Shown piece after piece: positions 25,730-33,740 of a DNA stretch of 51,886 bases (positions are counted from its first letter, which is position 1; each line of letters opens with the position of its first letter). A program made the position numbers and the translations under genes. The DNA comes from Mucilaginibacter sp. (GTDB lineage: Bacteria > Bacteroidota > Bacteroidia > Sphingobacteriales > Sphingobacteriaceae), in the NCBI GenBank assembly GCA_028287895.1, contig JAQBOV010000021.1:1-51886 (forward strand), read 5' to 3'. The notes beneath the pieces were generated by a model. It worked only from the letters and a program-made list of their open reading frames with translations, was not told the origin of the DNA and ran no database searches.

Positions 25730-26260
25730 ATGGCATCAGCAATCAGAAGCAATACATGGCATTGGCGGATGTTTTTATTGCGCGGCTTATTATTTTTTCT
25801 CCTGGGCATTTATATGCTTAGCGCTCCATTAAGAAGCTATGTGGCGTTGAGCTTTCTTTTCGGGGTTATTATCCTGCTGGCGGGCGTAACCGAACTCCTG
25901 TTTGCTTATGCTAACCGGCATACCGGCGGCTGGGGCTGGCGCTTATTATTAGGCATCATTGACCTGGTGCTGGGCATTATCCTGGTGACTAATCTACCGG
26001 TCAGCATGTCGGTACTGCCTTTTGTAATGGGATTATGGTTTTTGTTTAAAGGATTTTCACTGCTGGGTTTTGCCAGCCTGCTGCAACGCCCGTTTTGGAT
26101 GATAGCAGGCGGAGTACTGATGATACTGTTTGCCCTGCTGATCATCTTTAATCCGGCTATCGGGGCCATGACCATTGTATTATGGACTGCCTTTGCTTTT
26201 ATAATTACCGGTATTTTTAATTCATTGCTTGCTTTCAGCCTTAGATCTGCTCATATGTAG
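25730..26260 (+). CDS. HdeD-like membrane protein (DUF308)
   Basis: The 176-residue protein has six hydrophobic helices arranged as three hairpins: LLRGLLFFLLGIYML, ALSFLFGVIILLAGVTELLF, LLLGIIDLVLGIILV, LPFVMGLWFLFKGFSLLGF, MIAGGVLMILFALLIIF and AIGAMTIVLWTAFAFIITGIF. This repeated pattern is the DUF308/HdeD family. In E. coli HdeD is an acid-resistance membrane protein. It lies next to the oxalate genes, whose decarboxylation step consumes protons, so an acid-stress link is attractive but unproven. No operator of the type found in the oxalate region was seen in its 190-bp upstream gap. Confidence 0.85.
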   Translation: MASAIRSNTWHWRMFLLRGLLFFLLGIYMLSAPLRSYVALSFLFGVIILLAGVTELLFAYANRHTGGWGWRLLLGIIDLVLGIILVTNLPVSMSVLPFVMGLWFLFKGFSLLGFASLLQRPFWMIAGGVLMILFALLIIFNPAIGAMTIVLWTAFAFIITGIFNSLLAFSLRSAHM

Positions 26261-26295
26261 CCCACAACATTTTATTTGAAAACGGATCAGCTCCA

Positions 26296-27507
26296 TCACG
26301 ATTGTGAGCGTGCCGGAGGCCTTACCAGCAAAGGCAATATAACCGATACGGCCATCACAATGGCAACGATATGCAGGCCGCTGGTATAGGTCCCGCTTGA
26401 TTGACGTAAATACGCGATCAGCAAGGGTCCAAAGGCGCTGGCAAATCCCCATGCCGTAAGAATAAGTCCATAAATTGACCCTACATTGGATGGTCCGAAA
26501 TAATCTGCAGCAAATGCAGGCATTGTTCCAAACCCGCCACCATAACACATCAGAATAAAAAAGACAATAATCGTTACACTGGTTACCGAGTGAAAGTTTG
26601 GAAGAATCCAGAATAATCCGATCTGCAGGATAAACATAATGGCAAAAGTTGCCCGGCGTCCGGTAATGTCTGAAACCCAGGCCCAGAAAACTCTTCCCAG
26701 GGCATTCCCTATACTGACTATACCAACCATACCTGCAGCTACAAGCGGAGTAATCTTAGCAAATTCCTGGAACATCGGAGCCTCTTGTGAAATAATCGAA
26801 ATACCGGCTGATGTGTTCAGGAACAGGAGCATCCATAACGCCCACCATTGCCAGGTTTTTAGTGCTCCGCCAAGTGTAAAGTCAGCGATGCCTTTCTGCG
26901 CCTGCTGTTTTTCAACAGGCTTCCAGCCCTGTGGTAACCAGCCTTCCGGTGGATTCTGCAGGAAGTAACCGGAAGCTACAGCAACAATCATATAGGCAAT
27001 GCCAAGATAGGCAAAGGTTTGCAGTACACCAACGCTTGCTATTAAACGGGTAGCAATAGGTGCAGTTATTAAGGCGCCTGCACCAAATCCTCCTACAGCA
27101 ATTCCTGTCATCAGCCCCCTGCGGTCAGGAAACCATTTTACCAGTACGGATATGGGAACGATGTAGGAAAAGCCAAGCCCCACTCCGCCGATTACGCCAT
27201 AGGTAAGGTAAAGCCACCATAAGCCATGGTCAGAAAAGCTTGCCAGAAAAACGCCGCCCCCATACAGTACGCCACCGGTCATGGCGACCACCCGTGGACC
27301 TGCCCGCTTTAACCAAAGCCCGCCAAAGAACGAGGCAAAGCCCAGGGCCATAATTGCAATTGTAAAAGTGAGGGTCACCTGTGAGATTGTCCAGTGAAAT
27401 TGCTTGGCCAGCGGAACCCGGAATACGCTCCAGGCATATACAGCGCCTAATGCCATCTGCAGCATTATACCGGCTATGGCAATTCCCCAACGTTTAAAAT
27501 GATTCAT
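26296..27507 (-). CDS. OFA family oxalate/formate-type MFS antiporter
   Basis: The 403-residue protein has twelve hydrophobic segments and begins MNHFKRWGIAIAGIMLQMAL then GAVYAWSVFRVPLAKQF, the typical OFA start. YGVIGGVGLGFSYIVPISVL then VKWFPDRRGLMTGIAVGGFG is the family's loop 4 region. OxlT of Oxalobacter exchanges oxalate for formate across the inner membrane; other OFA members carry different monocarboxylates. Here the gene follows the FdhF-like gene by 62 bp in the GntR/FdhD operon that faces an oxalate decarboxylase gene, which makes an oxalate or formate role likely. It is the last gene of the operon. Confidence 0.88.
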   Translation of the reverse strand: MNHFKRWGIAIAGIMLQMALGAVYAWSVFRVPLAKQFHWTISQVTLTFTIAIMALGFASFFGGLWLKRAGPRVVAMTGGVLYGGGVFLASFSDHGLWWLYLTYGVIGGVGLGFSYIVPISVLVKWFPDRRGLMTGIAVGGFGAGALITAPIATRLIASVGVLQTFAYLGIAYMIVAVASGYFLQNPPEGWLPQGWKPVEKQQAQKGIADFTLGGALKTWQWWALWMLLFLNTSAGISIISQEAPMFQEFAKITPLVAAGMVGIVSIGNALGRVFWAWVSDITGRRATFAIMFILQIGLFWILPNFHSVTSVTIIVFFILMCYGGGFGTMPAFAADYFGPSNVGSIYGLILTAWGFASAFGPLLIAYLRQSSGTYTSGLHIVAIVMAVSVILPLLVRPPARSQS

Positions 27508-27569
27508 AATAGGTTGTCTTTATGTGATTATCCGATTAACCTGTTCTTTAGCAGCAGTTCTTATAACCA

Positions 27570-29888
27570 CTATACCAGCGATTGGTGTTTTTTTATTTTT
27601 ATCCTGATGAACTTGGCGGCGGGCATATTGCTTTCACCAACAACATTATTTATCGACAGTAATACATTGGTTTCCGGGAAGTAAGTCACCGTATTGCGTT
27701 CGGGGATGGGGTAAGGAACTACTACAAATAAGCGGGCTATGCGCTCCAAGCCATCATCATGATTAAACAAATCTACCTTTTCCCCTTCGGCAAAGCCGGC
27801 TTTATCCATGTCCTTCCGGTTCATAAACACCACACGCCGTTCATTTTTTATTCCGCGATAGCGGTCTTCCAATCCATATATGGTGGTATTGAACTGGTCA
27901 TGTGTACGGGTCGAGGCCATCATGTATTCATCATCAGCAAGCGTATTTACAGGTAATTTGGTAATGGTAAACGGGGCTTTATCTCCAAATTTTTCTGTAA
28001 TAAACTTACCATCCCTGGCCCCGTTTGGTAAATAGAATCCGCTCTTCTCACGTACACGCTTATTGTAATTTTCAAAGCCCGGAATACATTTTTCAATGAT
28101 ATCCCTGACCTGGTCATAGCTGTTCATGTAGCGGTTCCAGTCGATCACGGACCGGCTTCCCAAAGTTGCCATGGCCATTCTGCATACAATATGAGTTTCG
28201 TTGATCAGTTGGTCAGAGACTGGCTTTAAAATACCTTTGGATGACTGCACCACGCCCATTGAATTTTCGGTACTGATAAATTGCAACTCGCCATTTACGA
28301 TATCTTTATCGCTCCTTGATAAGGTTGGCAGGATTAAAGCCTCCTTCCCATGTACCAGGTGACTGCGGTTAAGCTTAATGGAAACATGTACGCTTAATCT
28401 CAACCGGCGCAGCGCTTCGGCGGTATAAGTGGTATCTGGTGTGGCCGAAAGAAAATTGCCCCCCATGCCAAAAAATACCTTTGCTTTTCCGGTATGCATT
28501 GCTTTGATCGCATTTACCACGTCATATCCATGTTCGCGCGGCGGTTCAAACCCAAAAACCTGTTTTAAACGGTCAAGTTGTTTCTCAGTAGGTTTTTCAT
28601 CGATCATCATGGTGCGATTACCCTGTACATTGCTGTGCCCCCGTACCGGGCATACTCCTGCGCCGGCTTTACCGATACTTCCTTTCAGCAGGCAGATGTT
28701 GACGATCTCCCTGATCATTTCCACGCCATTAGGCTGCTGCGTTAAGCCCATGCCCCAGCAAAAGATGATACGCTTGTTATTTGCCAGCATGTCGGCAGCC
28801 AGGCGGATATCGGCGGCAGCTAAGCCTGCAGCAACTGCCAGTTCGTTTAAATCGTAATTTTTAAACTGTTCGGTAAATTCGCTGTACCCGGTAGTCTTGT
28901 CGGCAATAAATTCATAGTCCAGTACTTTTCCCGGGGATGCTCTTTCTGCTTCAAGCAGCAACATTTCGAAGGCTTTTAATAAAGCCATATCACCGTTTAT
29001 TTTAACCGGGAGATAAAGGTCTGCCAGCTGAGCGCCCTTTCCCAAAACTCCTTTTACCTCCTGGGGATTTCTGAAAGCCATTAAACCGGCTTCAGGCAAA
29101 GGATTGATGGCAATGATCTTTGCCCCGTTCTTTTTCCCCTTCTCCAGTGCAGACATCATACGTGGTGCATTGGTGCCAGGATTATGGCCGATGATCACGA
29201 TCAGGTCGGTATCATAAAAATCATTCAATGTTACCGTACCCTTGCCAATGCCAATTGTAGGCCTCAATGCGGTACCGGAGGACTCATGGCACATGTTGGA
29301 ACAATCCGGCATATTATTGGTGCCAAACTCTTTTGCAAATAACTGGTACAAAAAGGATGTTTCATTGCTGGTACGGCCGGACGTGTAAAAAATAGCCTCA
29401 TGCGGTGATTCCAGCGCATTTAAATGACCGGCGATCTTTTTAAAGGCATCATCCCAGCTGATCGGCTGGTAGTGCGTGCCTGCTTCCGGCAAATACATAG
29501 GTTCGGTAAGCCGGCCCATTTTGCCAATTTCAAAGTCAGTTAAATTAGCAAGGTCGGATACAGAATTGTTTGCAAAAAACTCAGATGTTACTTTTTTTGT
29601 AGTGGCCTCCTCGGCCAGGGCCTTGGCGCCATTCTCGCAATACTCGCCTACCGGTGAGCGGTCATCATCCGGATCGGGCCAGGCGCAACTGGAACAATCA
29701 AAGCCGCCTTTCTGGTTCATGGCAAATAATGCTCTTGTTCCTCTAAAGGGAATTCCCTGTTCAATTACATCGCTTAAAGCTGCCGCGACAGCCGGGATGC
29801 CCGCCGCCCACTTTTTTGGCCCGGTTGATTTTAAATTCAATAACTTTTCCGGGTTTTCAGCTGAGGGGCTCTCGTTATTTGTTTCCAT
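27570..29888 (-). CDS. FdhF/YdeP family molybdopterin oxidoreductase (formate dehydrogenase-like)
   Basis: The 772-residue protein belongs to the bis-molybdopterin-guanine-dinucleotide enzymes. Near the N-terminus Cys65, Cys68 and Cys84 (GGFDCSSCAWPD, then GEYCENGAKA) form the shortened iron-sulfur motif of the YdeP group. Cys200-His201 in CSNMCHESSG align with the molybdenum-ligating Cys/Sec and catalytic His of formate dehydrogenases. A further cofactor-binding segment reads LIVIIGHNPGTNAPRMMSAL, and the C-terminal cap includes STRTHDQFNTTIYGLEDRYR. It is cytoplasmic. Coded with FdhD, it is probably a formate oxidant that uses a separate electron acceptor, since no electron-transfer subunit is adjacent. 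It starts 2 bp after the upstream small gene. Confidence 0.9.
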   Translation of the reverse strand: METNNESPSAENPEKLLNLKSTGPKKWAAGIPAVAAALSDVIEQGIPFRGTRALFAMNQKGGFDCSSCAWPDPDDDRSPVGEYCENGAKALAEEATTKKVTSEFFANNSVSDLANLTDFEIGKMGRLTEPMYLPEAGTHYQPISWDDAFKKIAGHLNALESPHEAIFYTSGRTSNETSFLYQLFAKEFGTNNMPDCSNMCHESSGTALRPTIGIGKGTVTLNDFYDTDLIVIIGHNPGTNAPRMMSALEKGKKNGAKIIAINPLPEAGLMAFRNPQEVKGVLGKGAQLADLYLPVKINGDMALLKAFEMLLLEAERASPGKVLDYEFIADKTTGYSEFTEQFKNYDLNELAVAAGLAAADIRLAADMLANNKRIIFCWGMGLTQQPNGVEMIREIVNICLLKGSIGKAGAGVCPVRGHSNVQGNRTMMIDEKPTEKQLDRLKQVFGFEPPREHGYDVVNAIKAMHTGKAKVFFGMGGNFLSATPDTTYTAEALRRLRLSVHVSIKLNRSHLVHGKEALILPTLSRSDKDIVNGELQFISTENSMGVVQSSKGILKPVSDQLINETHIVCRMAMATLGSRSVIDWNRYMNSYDQVRDIIEKCIPGFENYNKRVREKSGFYLPNGARDGKFITEKFGDKAPFTITKLPVNTLADDEYMMASTRTHDQFNTTIYGLEDRYRGIKNERRVVFMNRKDMDKAGFAEGEKVDLFNHDDGLERIARLFVVVPYPIPERNTVTYFPETNVLLSINNVVGESNMPAAKFIRIKIKKHQSLV

Positions 29889-29890
29889 AG

Positions 29891-30253
29891 CTATCTATTA
29901 GTTCTTTGAAATGCCAGCGGATTAGGATAATTATCGCTCTGATCTTCATCCACATTATCCAGGCAGGTAAAATCTTTTTCAATCAGCAGTTGCAAATGGC
30001 TGCTTTTGTCTTCAAAGCCAACCTTTTCCGTGTTGATCAGTTCGGCTACCATTCGCCTGGGAATAAAAAGTGTGATGGTATTGTTAAAAAATTCAGCGGT
30101 TAATGTATCATCATCTGTAGCCTTTAGCGCATAAATAAGCGATTGCCCTGCAAAATCGGTTTGTTCCTGCAGGCAGCCGTGGCTAGCTAAGGCGGAGATA
30201 TCGCTTTTAGTAAGGCGGTATCGCAATGCATTTCCTTTAATTCTTATTTTCAT
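29891..30253 (-). CDS. Small FdhD-associated conserved protein (DUF7009-like)
   Basis: The 120-residue soluble protein starts MKIRIKGNALRYRLTKSDIS and continues LASHGCLQEQTDFAGQSLIY, ending in a short acidic tail (DNVDEDQSDNYPNPLAFQ). The first 80 residues look like a compact beta-rich domain. It is wedged between FdhD (1-bp gap) and the FdhF-like gene (2-bp gap), so it is almost certainly co-translated and probably helps maturation or activity of the molybdoenzyme. I believe it matches a small uncharacterised family annotated DUF7009 next to fdhD in other Bacteroidota, but this is from memory. No catalytic motif is visible. Confidence 0.75.
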   Translation of the reverse strand: MKIRIKGNALRYRLTKSDISALASHGCLQEQTDFAGQSLIYALKATDDDTLTAEFFNNTITLFIPRRMVAELINTEKVGFEDKSSHLQLLIEKDFTCLDNVDEDQSDNYPNPLAFQRTNR

Positions 30254-30254
30254 A

Positions 30255-31109
30255 TCAGGGAATTAAAATACGTCCTTCCATTGTATAAATATTGAATCGC
30301 TGCCCGCGTAAAAAGCCGGCTAAGGTTATTCCAAACTCGCCGGCCAGCTGCACGGCCAGGCTTGAGGGCGCCCCGACGGCAGCAATAATGGGAATACCTG
30401 CCATAGCGGCCTTCTGCACCAATTCAAAGCTGGCCCTGCCGCTTAACAGCAGCACCGAGTTATTCAGCGGTAACCAATCCCTTTCCAGGGCTGCGCCAAT
30501 TAGCTTGTCCAGCGCATTATGCCTGCCTACATCTTCACGCAGCAATAAAAGCTCGCCGGACGCATCAAACAAGGCGCAGGCATGCAGGCCCCCGGTAGCG
30601 TCAAAAATATCCTGGTGTTTCCTGAGCCGGTCTGGTAATCCCAGCAACAGCTCATGGGTAATAAAAAAATCGTTGCCCTGGTCGGCATGAAAAGCACTTA
30701 CAGTTTTGATGGCCTCAATCGATCCTTTACCGCAAACACCGCAGCTTGAGGTGGTATAAAAATTGCGTTCTGTATTTTTTAGTTCAGGGACTACTCCTTC
30801 AGTCAGCTCAACCCGGATCACATTTTCTTTATTCTCCGCACAGGCAATAAAAGCATGGGCGGCAGAAGCCAGGTCTTTGTTATGTTTTATTATGCCTTCC
30901 GTAAACAAAAAACCGGTGGCCAGTTCCGCATCGTTGCCGGGTGTGCGCATGGTTACAGAAACATTTTTTACTACCCGGTTCAGCCCCGAACCAAAGGCGA
31001 GTCTTATTTCTAATGGTTCTTCTATAGCAAGTGTATCCGTAGTTGACCGGCCCTGATCATCATTTACTTTGATAACGGCTACTCTTTGTATGGAACTTTC
31101 CCTGATCAT
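30255..31109 (-). CDS. fdhD: Formate dehydrogenase accessory sulfurtransferase FdhD
   Basis: The 284-residue protein carries the FdhD signature TSSCGVCGKGSIEA, whose two Cys residues pass sulfur from a cysteine desulfurase to the molybdenum cofactor of formate dehydrogenase. Further conserved parts are ATGGLHACALFDASGELLLL, EDVGRHNALDKLIGAAL, LLSGRASFELVQKAAMAGIP and VGAPSSLAVQLAGEFGITL. Length is normal. It follows the GntR gene by 11 bp and precedes the small partner gene by 1 bp. It supports the reading that the FdhF-like enzyme here is an active molybdoenzyme. Confidence 0.95.
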   Translation of the reverse strand: MIRESSIQRVAVIKVNDDQGRSTTDTLAIEEPLEIRLAFGSGLNRVVKNVSVTMRTPGNDAELATGFLFTEGIIKHNKDLASAAHAFIACAENKENVIRVELTEGVVPELKNTERNFYTTSSCGVCGKGSIEAIKTVSAFHADQGNDFFITHELLLGLPDRLRKHQDIFDATGGLHACALFDASGELLLLREDVGRHNALDKLIGAALERDWLPLNNSVLLLSGRASFELVQKAAMAGIPIIAAVGAPSSLAVQLAGEFGITLAGFLRGQRFNIYTMEGRILIP

Positions 31110-31120
31110 CTCCCGGCTGA

Positions 31121-31762
31121 TTAATAATTGTTATTCAGGATCTTTTGAAGTGCTAATTCTGCCTGGCTGATCTTCCTTGCTTTGATCGCTTTAAACAATT
31201 GCTCATGCAAATAATGGTTCATTGCAAAATGGCTGATGCCCCGCCCTTCTCTTGCTAAAAAAAAATCACGGATAATTAAAGTGAAACTGTAATACAGATC
31301 GGCCAATGCCTTGTTTCCCGAAGCACTTGCAATAGCCATGTGAAATTCAATGTCAGCATCTGCACATTTTTGCGGTATCTCTGACTGAATAGCCAATTTT
31401 CGCTTTTCCAGGTTTTGTTCCACTCCAATTAAATGCTCATCTGTATGATTCAGTATGGCCAGCTTTACTATTTCCTTTTCCAGCAATGCTCTTACTACGT
31501 TGATCTCATCAAAATCAGCCCGGCGCAACCGCTGTTCTATGGTCGCACCGGGGAATCTGGCATTCACAAATGTTCCGGAACCTTGCTGAACGGTTAATAT
31601 CTCTGATATAGCTAAAGTTTTGATCGCTTCCCTTATGGTTGACCTGCCCACATCGTACATCTTCATTAGCGCTGGCTCGGCCGGTATTTTTTCACCCGGT
31701 TTATATTTCCCGTTTGTGATGTCCTGTTTGATCCGGTTAACAATCTGGTCGCAAAGCTTCAT
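31121..31762 (-). CDS. GntR family regulator, FadR subfamily, candidate oxalate/formate regulator
   Basis: The winged-helix N-terminal domain reads KLCDQIVNRIKQDITNGKYK then PGEKIPAEPALMKMYDVGRS and TIREAIKTLAISEILTVQQG. The C-terminal FCD effector domain includes ADIEFHMAIASASGNKALAD and FFLAREGRGISHFAMNHYLH, with His residues suited to bind a metal and an organic acid. The frame is open to an ATG at 31795, but that codon lies inside a palindromic operator and -7 box, so the start at 31762 is preferred. It leads the operon regulator-fdhD-partner-FdhF-OFA. Four copies of AACATNNNATGTT around it have the 3-base spacer typical of FadR-type sites, suggesting it controls these genes and itself. 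Confidence 0.88.
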   Translation of the reverse strand: MKLCDQIVNRIKQDITNGKYKPGEKIPAEPALMKMYDVGRSTIREAIKTLAISEILTVQQGSGTFVNARFPGATIEQRLRRADFDEINVVRALLEKEIVKLAILNHTDEHLIGVEQNLEKRKLAIQSEIPQKCADADIEFHMAIASASGNKALADLYYSFTLIIRDFFLAREGRGISHFAMNHYLHEQLFKAIKARKISQAELALQKILNNNY

Positions 31763-31788
31763 TCGTTTTGAAAAATGATGGTTAAATG

Positions 31789-31796
31789 CAAACATA
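31789..31796 (-). promoter_or_regulatory. -7 promoter element of the gntR-fdhD-FdhF-OFA operon
   Basis: On the minus strand the sequence is TATGTTTG, an exact match to the Bacteroidota -7 consensus TAnnTTTG. Transcription would start near 31782 and leave about 20 bases before the ATG at 31762. The -33 element is weak (TTTCG near 31820-31824). The operator at 31790-31804 covers this box. Confidence 0.55.
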
Positions 31797-31804
31797 CGAT
31801 GTTT
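31790..31804. promoter_or_regulatory. Palindromic operator, copy 1 (regulator operon)
   Basis: AAACATACGATGTTT matches the shared pattern AAACATNNNATGTTT with perfect arms. It overlaps the -7 box of the minus-strand regulator operon, the position expected for autorepression by the GntR protein. Confidence 0.75.
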
Positions 31805-31965
31805 AGTTTAATTAATAAACGAAATGAATTTATTATTTATGTTACAAAGCGTTTACGTAGCCATCCTGTGGCTTTATATGCGATTTGTATTTTTAATAAA
31901 AAAGGCCTCTTATGCCCTTATTTAATTCATCAGGTGTTATTGGCGATAAAAAATTGAGTTCAAGT

Positions 31966-31980
31966 TAACATCTTATGTTA
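31966..31980. promoter_or_regulatory. Palindromic operator, copy 2 (oxalate decarboxylase)
   Basis: TAACATCTTATGTTA has perfect 6-bp arms around a 3-base centre and the same AACATNNNATGTT core. It lies 21 bp centre-to-centre from copy 3, about two helical turns, so two dimers could bind the same face of the DNA upstream of the oxalate decarboxylase promoter. Confidence 0.7.
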
Positions 31981-31986
31981 AAATAA

Positions 31987-32001
31987 AAACATATGATGTT
32001 T
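31987..32001. promoter_or_regulatory. Palindromic operator, copy 3 (oxalate decarboxylase)
   Basis: AAACATATGATGTTT differs from copy 1 only in one central base. It ends 2 bp before the predicted -33 element (32004-32007) of the oxalate decarboxylase gene. A site just upstream of -33 could serve activation, or repression by contact with RNA polymerase. Confidence 0.75.
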
Positions 32002-32003
32002 AA

Positions 32004-32035
32004 TTTGGTTTTATGTTATTTGTTATTTAGGTTTG
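32004..32035 (+). promoter_or_regulatory. Promoter of the oxalate decarboxylase gene
   Basis: TTTG (32004-32007), a 20-base spacer and TAGGTTTG (32028-32035) match the Bacteroidota sigma-ABfr consensus at both elements and in spacing. Transcription should start near 32041, about 14 bases before the ATG at 32055. Two operator copies lie directly upstream. Confidence 0.75.
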
Positions 32036-32054
32036 TTCCATCAAATTAAATTTC

Positions 32055-33230
32055 ATGGAAACTACAAGGCGCGGATTTCTTTCCGCAGCAACATTATCAA
32101 CCGCTGGTCTGGTGGCAGCCGCCACCGGCATTGGTTCATTGATTCCTGATCAGGCCGATGCAGCTACAGCAGCTTCAGCTAAATCAGGCTTGAATAAAAC
32201 ACCGGAAGAACTGGACGATTTTGTTTTCGACATTGAGCACGGCAGCAAGGGTTACGCCAGTTCGGGTGGCACAGCAAAGGAGGCAACTGTGGAAGAGTTC
32301 CCTATTTCACAAAGCATTGCCGGGGTGTCCATGCGGCTTAATCCGGGCGGCTTTCGCGAATTGCACTGGCATTCTATTGCCGCGGAATGGGCTTTTGTAT
32401 TGGAAGGCAAGGTCCGCACAACCGTTATTACCCCGGACGGAACCACATCGACAGACGATTTTGAGGTGGGTGACATCTGGTATTTTCCAAGGGGGCACGG
32501 GCACATGCTGCAATGCATCGGTGATCAGCCATGCCACTTTTTACTTGGTTTTGATAACGGGCATTTTTCTGAATTTGGCACATTTAGCGTAACAGACTGG
32601 TTAAGCCACACTTCTGCTGAAATACTTGCACGGAATACCGGCTTGCCTGCCCGCTTGTTTGCCGCCTTGCCGAAAAAGGAATTATATATAGGTACAGGTG
32701 AAATTGCAGGGGAAAGCAAGCCTGCAAATATTAACACCGCTATTCCGGTAAGTAGTTCCGCTCATAAATTCCGTATGGAGACCGATGCCGTCCTACAGGA
32801 GTTTAAAGGAGGGTACACGAAGATAGTTTCTTCCAAAGAATTTCCCATTCAAAATTCCTTAACCGCTTTACGAATGAACCTTGAGCCGGGGGCAATGCGC
32901 GAGCTGCACTGGCACCCCAATGCCGATGAATGGCAATACGTAATGAGCGGACAGGGCAATGTCAGCATTTTCGGCTCTCATGGCAGGGTGAAAACGATGC
33001 CTTATAGTAAAGGTATGGTCGCTTTTATTAAACAGGGCTATGGCCATTATATTGAGAATACCGGAAAAGAAACGCTAAAATTGATTGTGCTTTTCAACAG
33101 TCCGGTGTACCAGGAATTCTCATTGAATCATTGGCTGAATGCTAACCCGACCCAGTTAGTTGCAGACCATTTCGGCATGTCTTTAAAAGAAGCTTCCGCT
33201 TTGGTAAATCATCAAACAGGGATTTATTAA
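32055..33230 (+). CDS. oxdC: Bicupin oxalate decarboxylase, Tat-exported
   Basis: The 391-residue protein splits oxalate to formate and CO2. It begins with a twin-arginine signal (TTRRGFLSAATLSTAGLVAA), so it should be exported folded. Two cupin domains each carry a full Mn site: H104, H106, E111, H150 in the first and H285, H287, E292, H331 in the second. The flexible lid of the first cupin reads S172-E173-F174-G175 where Bacillus OxdC has SENS. The catalytic Glu is kept, which supports decarboxylase rather than oxidase activity, but the next two residues differ. The segment FSVTDWLSHTSAEILARN after the lid is also family-typical. It diverges from the FdhD/FdhF/OFA operon and has two operator sites. 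Confidence 0.9.
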   Translation: METTRRGFLSAATLSTAGLVAAATGIGSLIPDQADAATAASAKSGLNKTPEELDDFVFDIEHGSKGYASSGGTAKEATVEEFPISQSIAGVSMRLNPGGFRELHWHSIAAEWAFVLEGKVRTTVITPDGTTSTDDFEVGDIWYFPRGHGHMLQCIGDQPCHFLLGFDNGHFSEFGTFSVTDWLSHTSAEILARNTGLPARLFAALPKKELYIGTGEIAGESKPANINTAIPVSSSAHKFRMETDAVLQEFKGGYTKIVSSKEFPIQNSLTALRMNLEPGAMRELHWHPNADEWQYVMSGQGNVSIFGSHGRVKTMPYSKGMVAFIKQGYGHYIENTGKETLKLIVLFNSPVYQEFSLNHWLNANPTQLVADHFGMSLKEASALVNHQTGIY

Positions 33231-33255
33231 TAACTTATTAAGATATTGATATAAA

Positions 33256-33290
33256 AGCAGCTCCCGGATATGATTTGTTCGGGGACTGCT
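33256..33290 (+). terminator. Hairpin downstream of the oxalate decarboxylase gene
   Basis: AGCAGCTCCCG (33256-33266) pairs with CGGGGACTGCT (33280-33290) with two internal mismatches. It lies 25 bp after the stop. No T-run follows, so it may stabilise the mRNA end rather than be an intrinsic terminator. Confidence 0.35.
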
Positions 33291-33364
33291 GTTCCAGTGG
33301 GATATAGTTATATTCAGTAAACTATCTCCCTTTCTATCTGTTTATTAGCTACATAAGAAGCGAC

Positions 33365-33562
33365 ATGAAGTCTTTAATGGAACTTTACCGGGATTCAACA
33401 GACATCAAACTCGAGATCAACATTCTAATATCGGAGAGTAACAATCTCAATACCACTCTTGAGCGAAGGATTTCTTTACTGGCTGAGATCACATCCTTAC
33501 ATAATAAGCTTAACGGCATTCTGCACGAGATAAAACAGCGGCGTTCCAACCTACGTGTCTAA
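33365..33562 (+). CDS. Small coiled-coil hypothetical protein
   Basis: The 65-residue frame (MKSLMELYRDSTDIKLEINI, then LNTTLERRISLLAEITSLHN) is rich in Leu, Glu, Lys and Asn with heptad-like spacing. This predicts a single amphipathic helix or coiled coil. The start ATG at 33365 has normal neighbours and the stop is followed by non-coding sequence. No family is recognised. It lies between the oxalate decarboxylase gene and a small membrane protein gene with the same kind of operator, so it may be a passenger of that locus. Confidence 0.5.
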   Translation: MKSLMELYRDSTDIKLEINILISESNNLNTTLERRISLLAEITSLHNKLNGILHEIKQRRSNLRV

Positions 33563-33740
33563 GTCAGGTTTGTCCTCTGCGCTATGTTAAAGACGCTTCA
33601 ATTTTTGCCAAAAATGGAATAATCTTAAAATATTTATCAATTCGATACCCGGCAAATTAGCGCCCTGCAGATTATGTAAAAGAGCTGTTTGTTTAAACGG
33701 CTGTGTAACAATTTAATAGAAGGATTAATATTTCCGAACA

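Noticed and set aside
31121..31795. Fatty-acid regulator FadR
   Set aside because: It belongs to the same subfamily, but the neighbours concern oxalate and formate and the operator differs from the TGGTNNNACCA FadR site.
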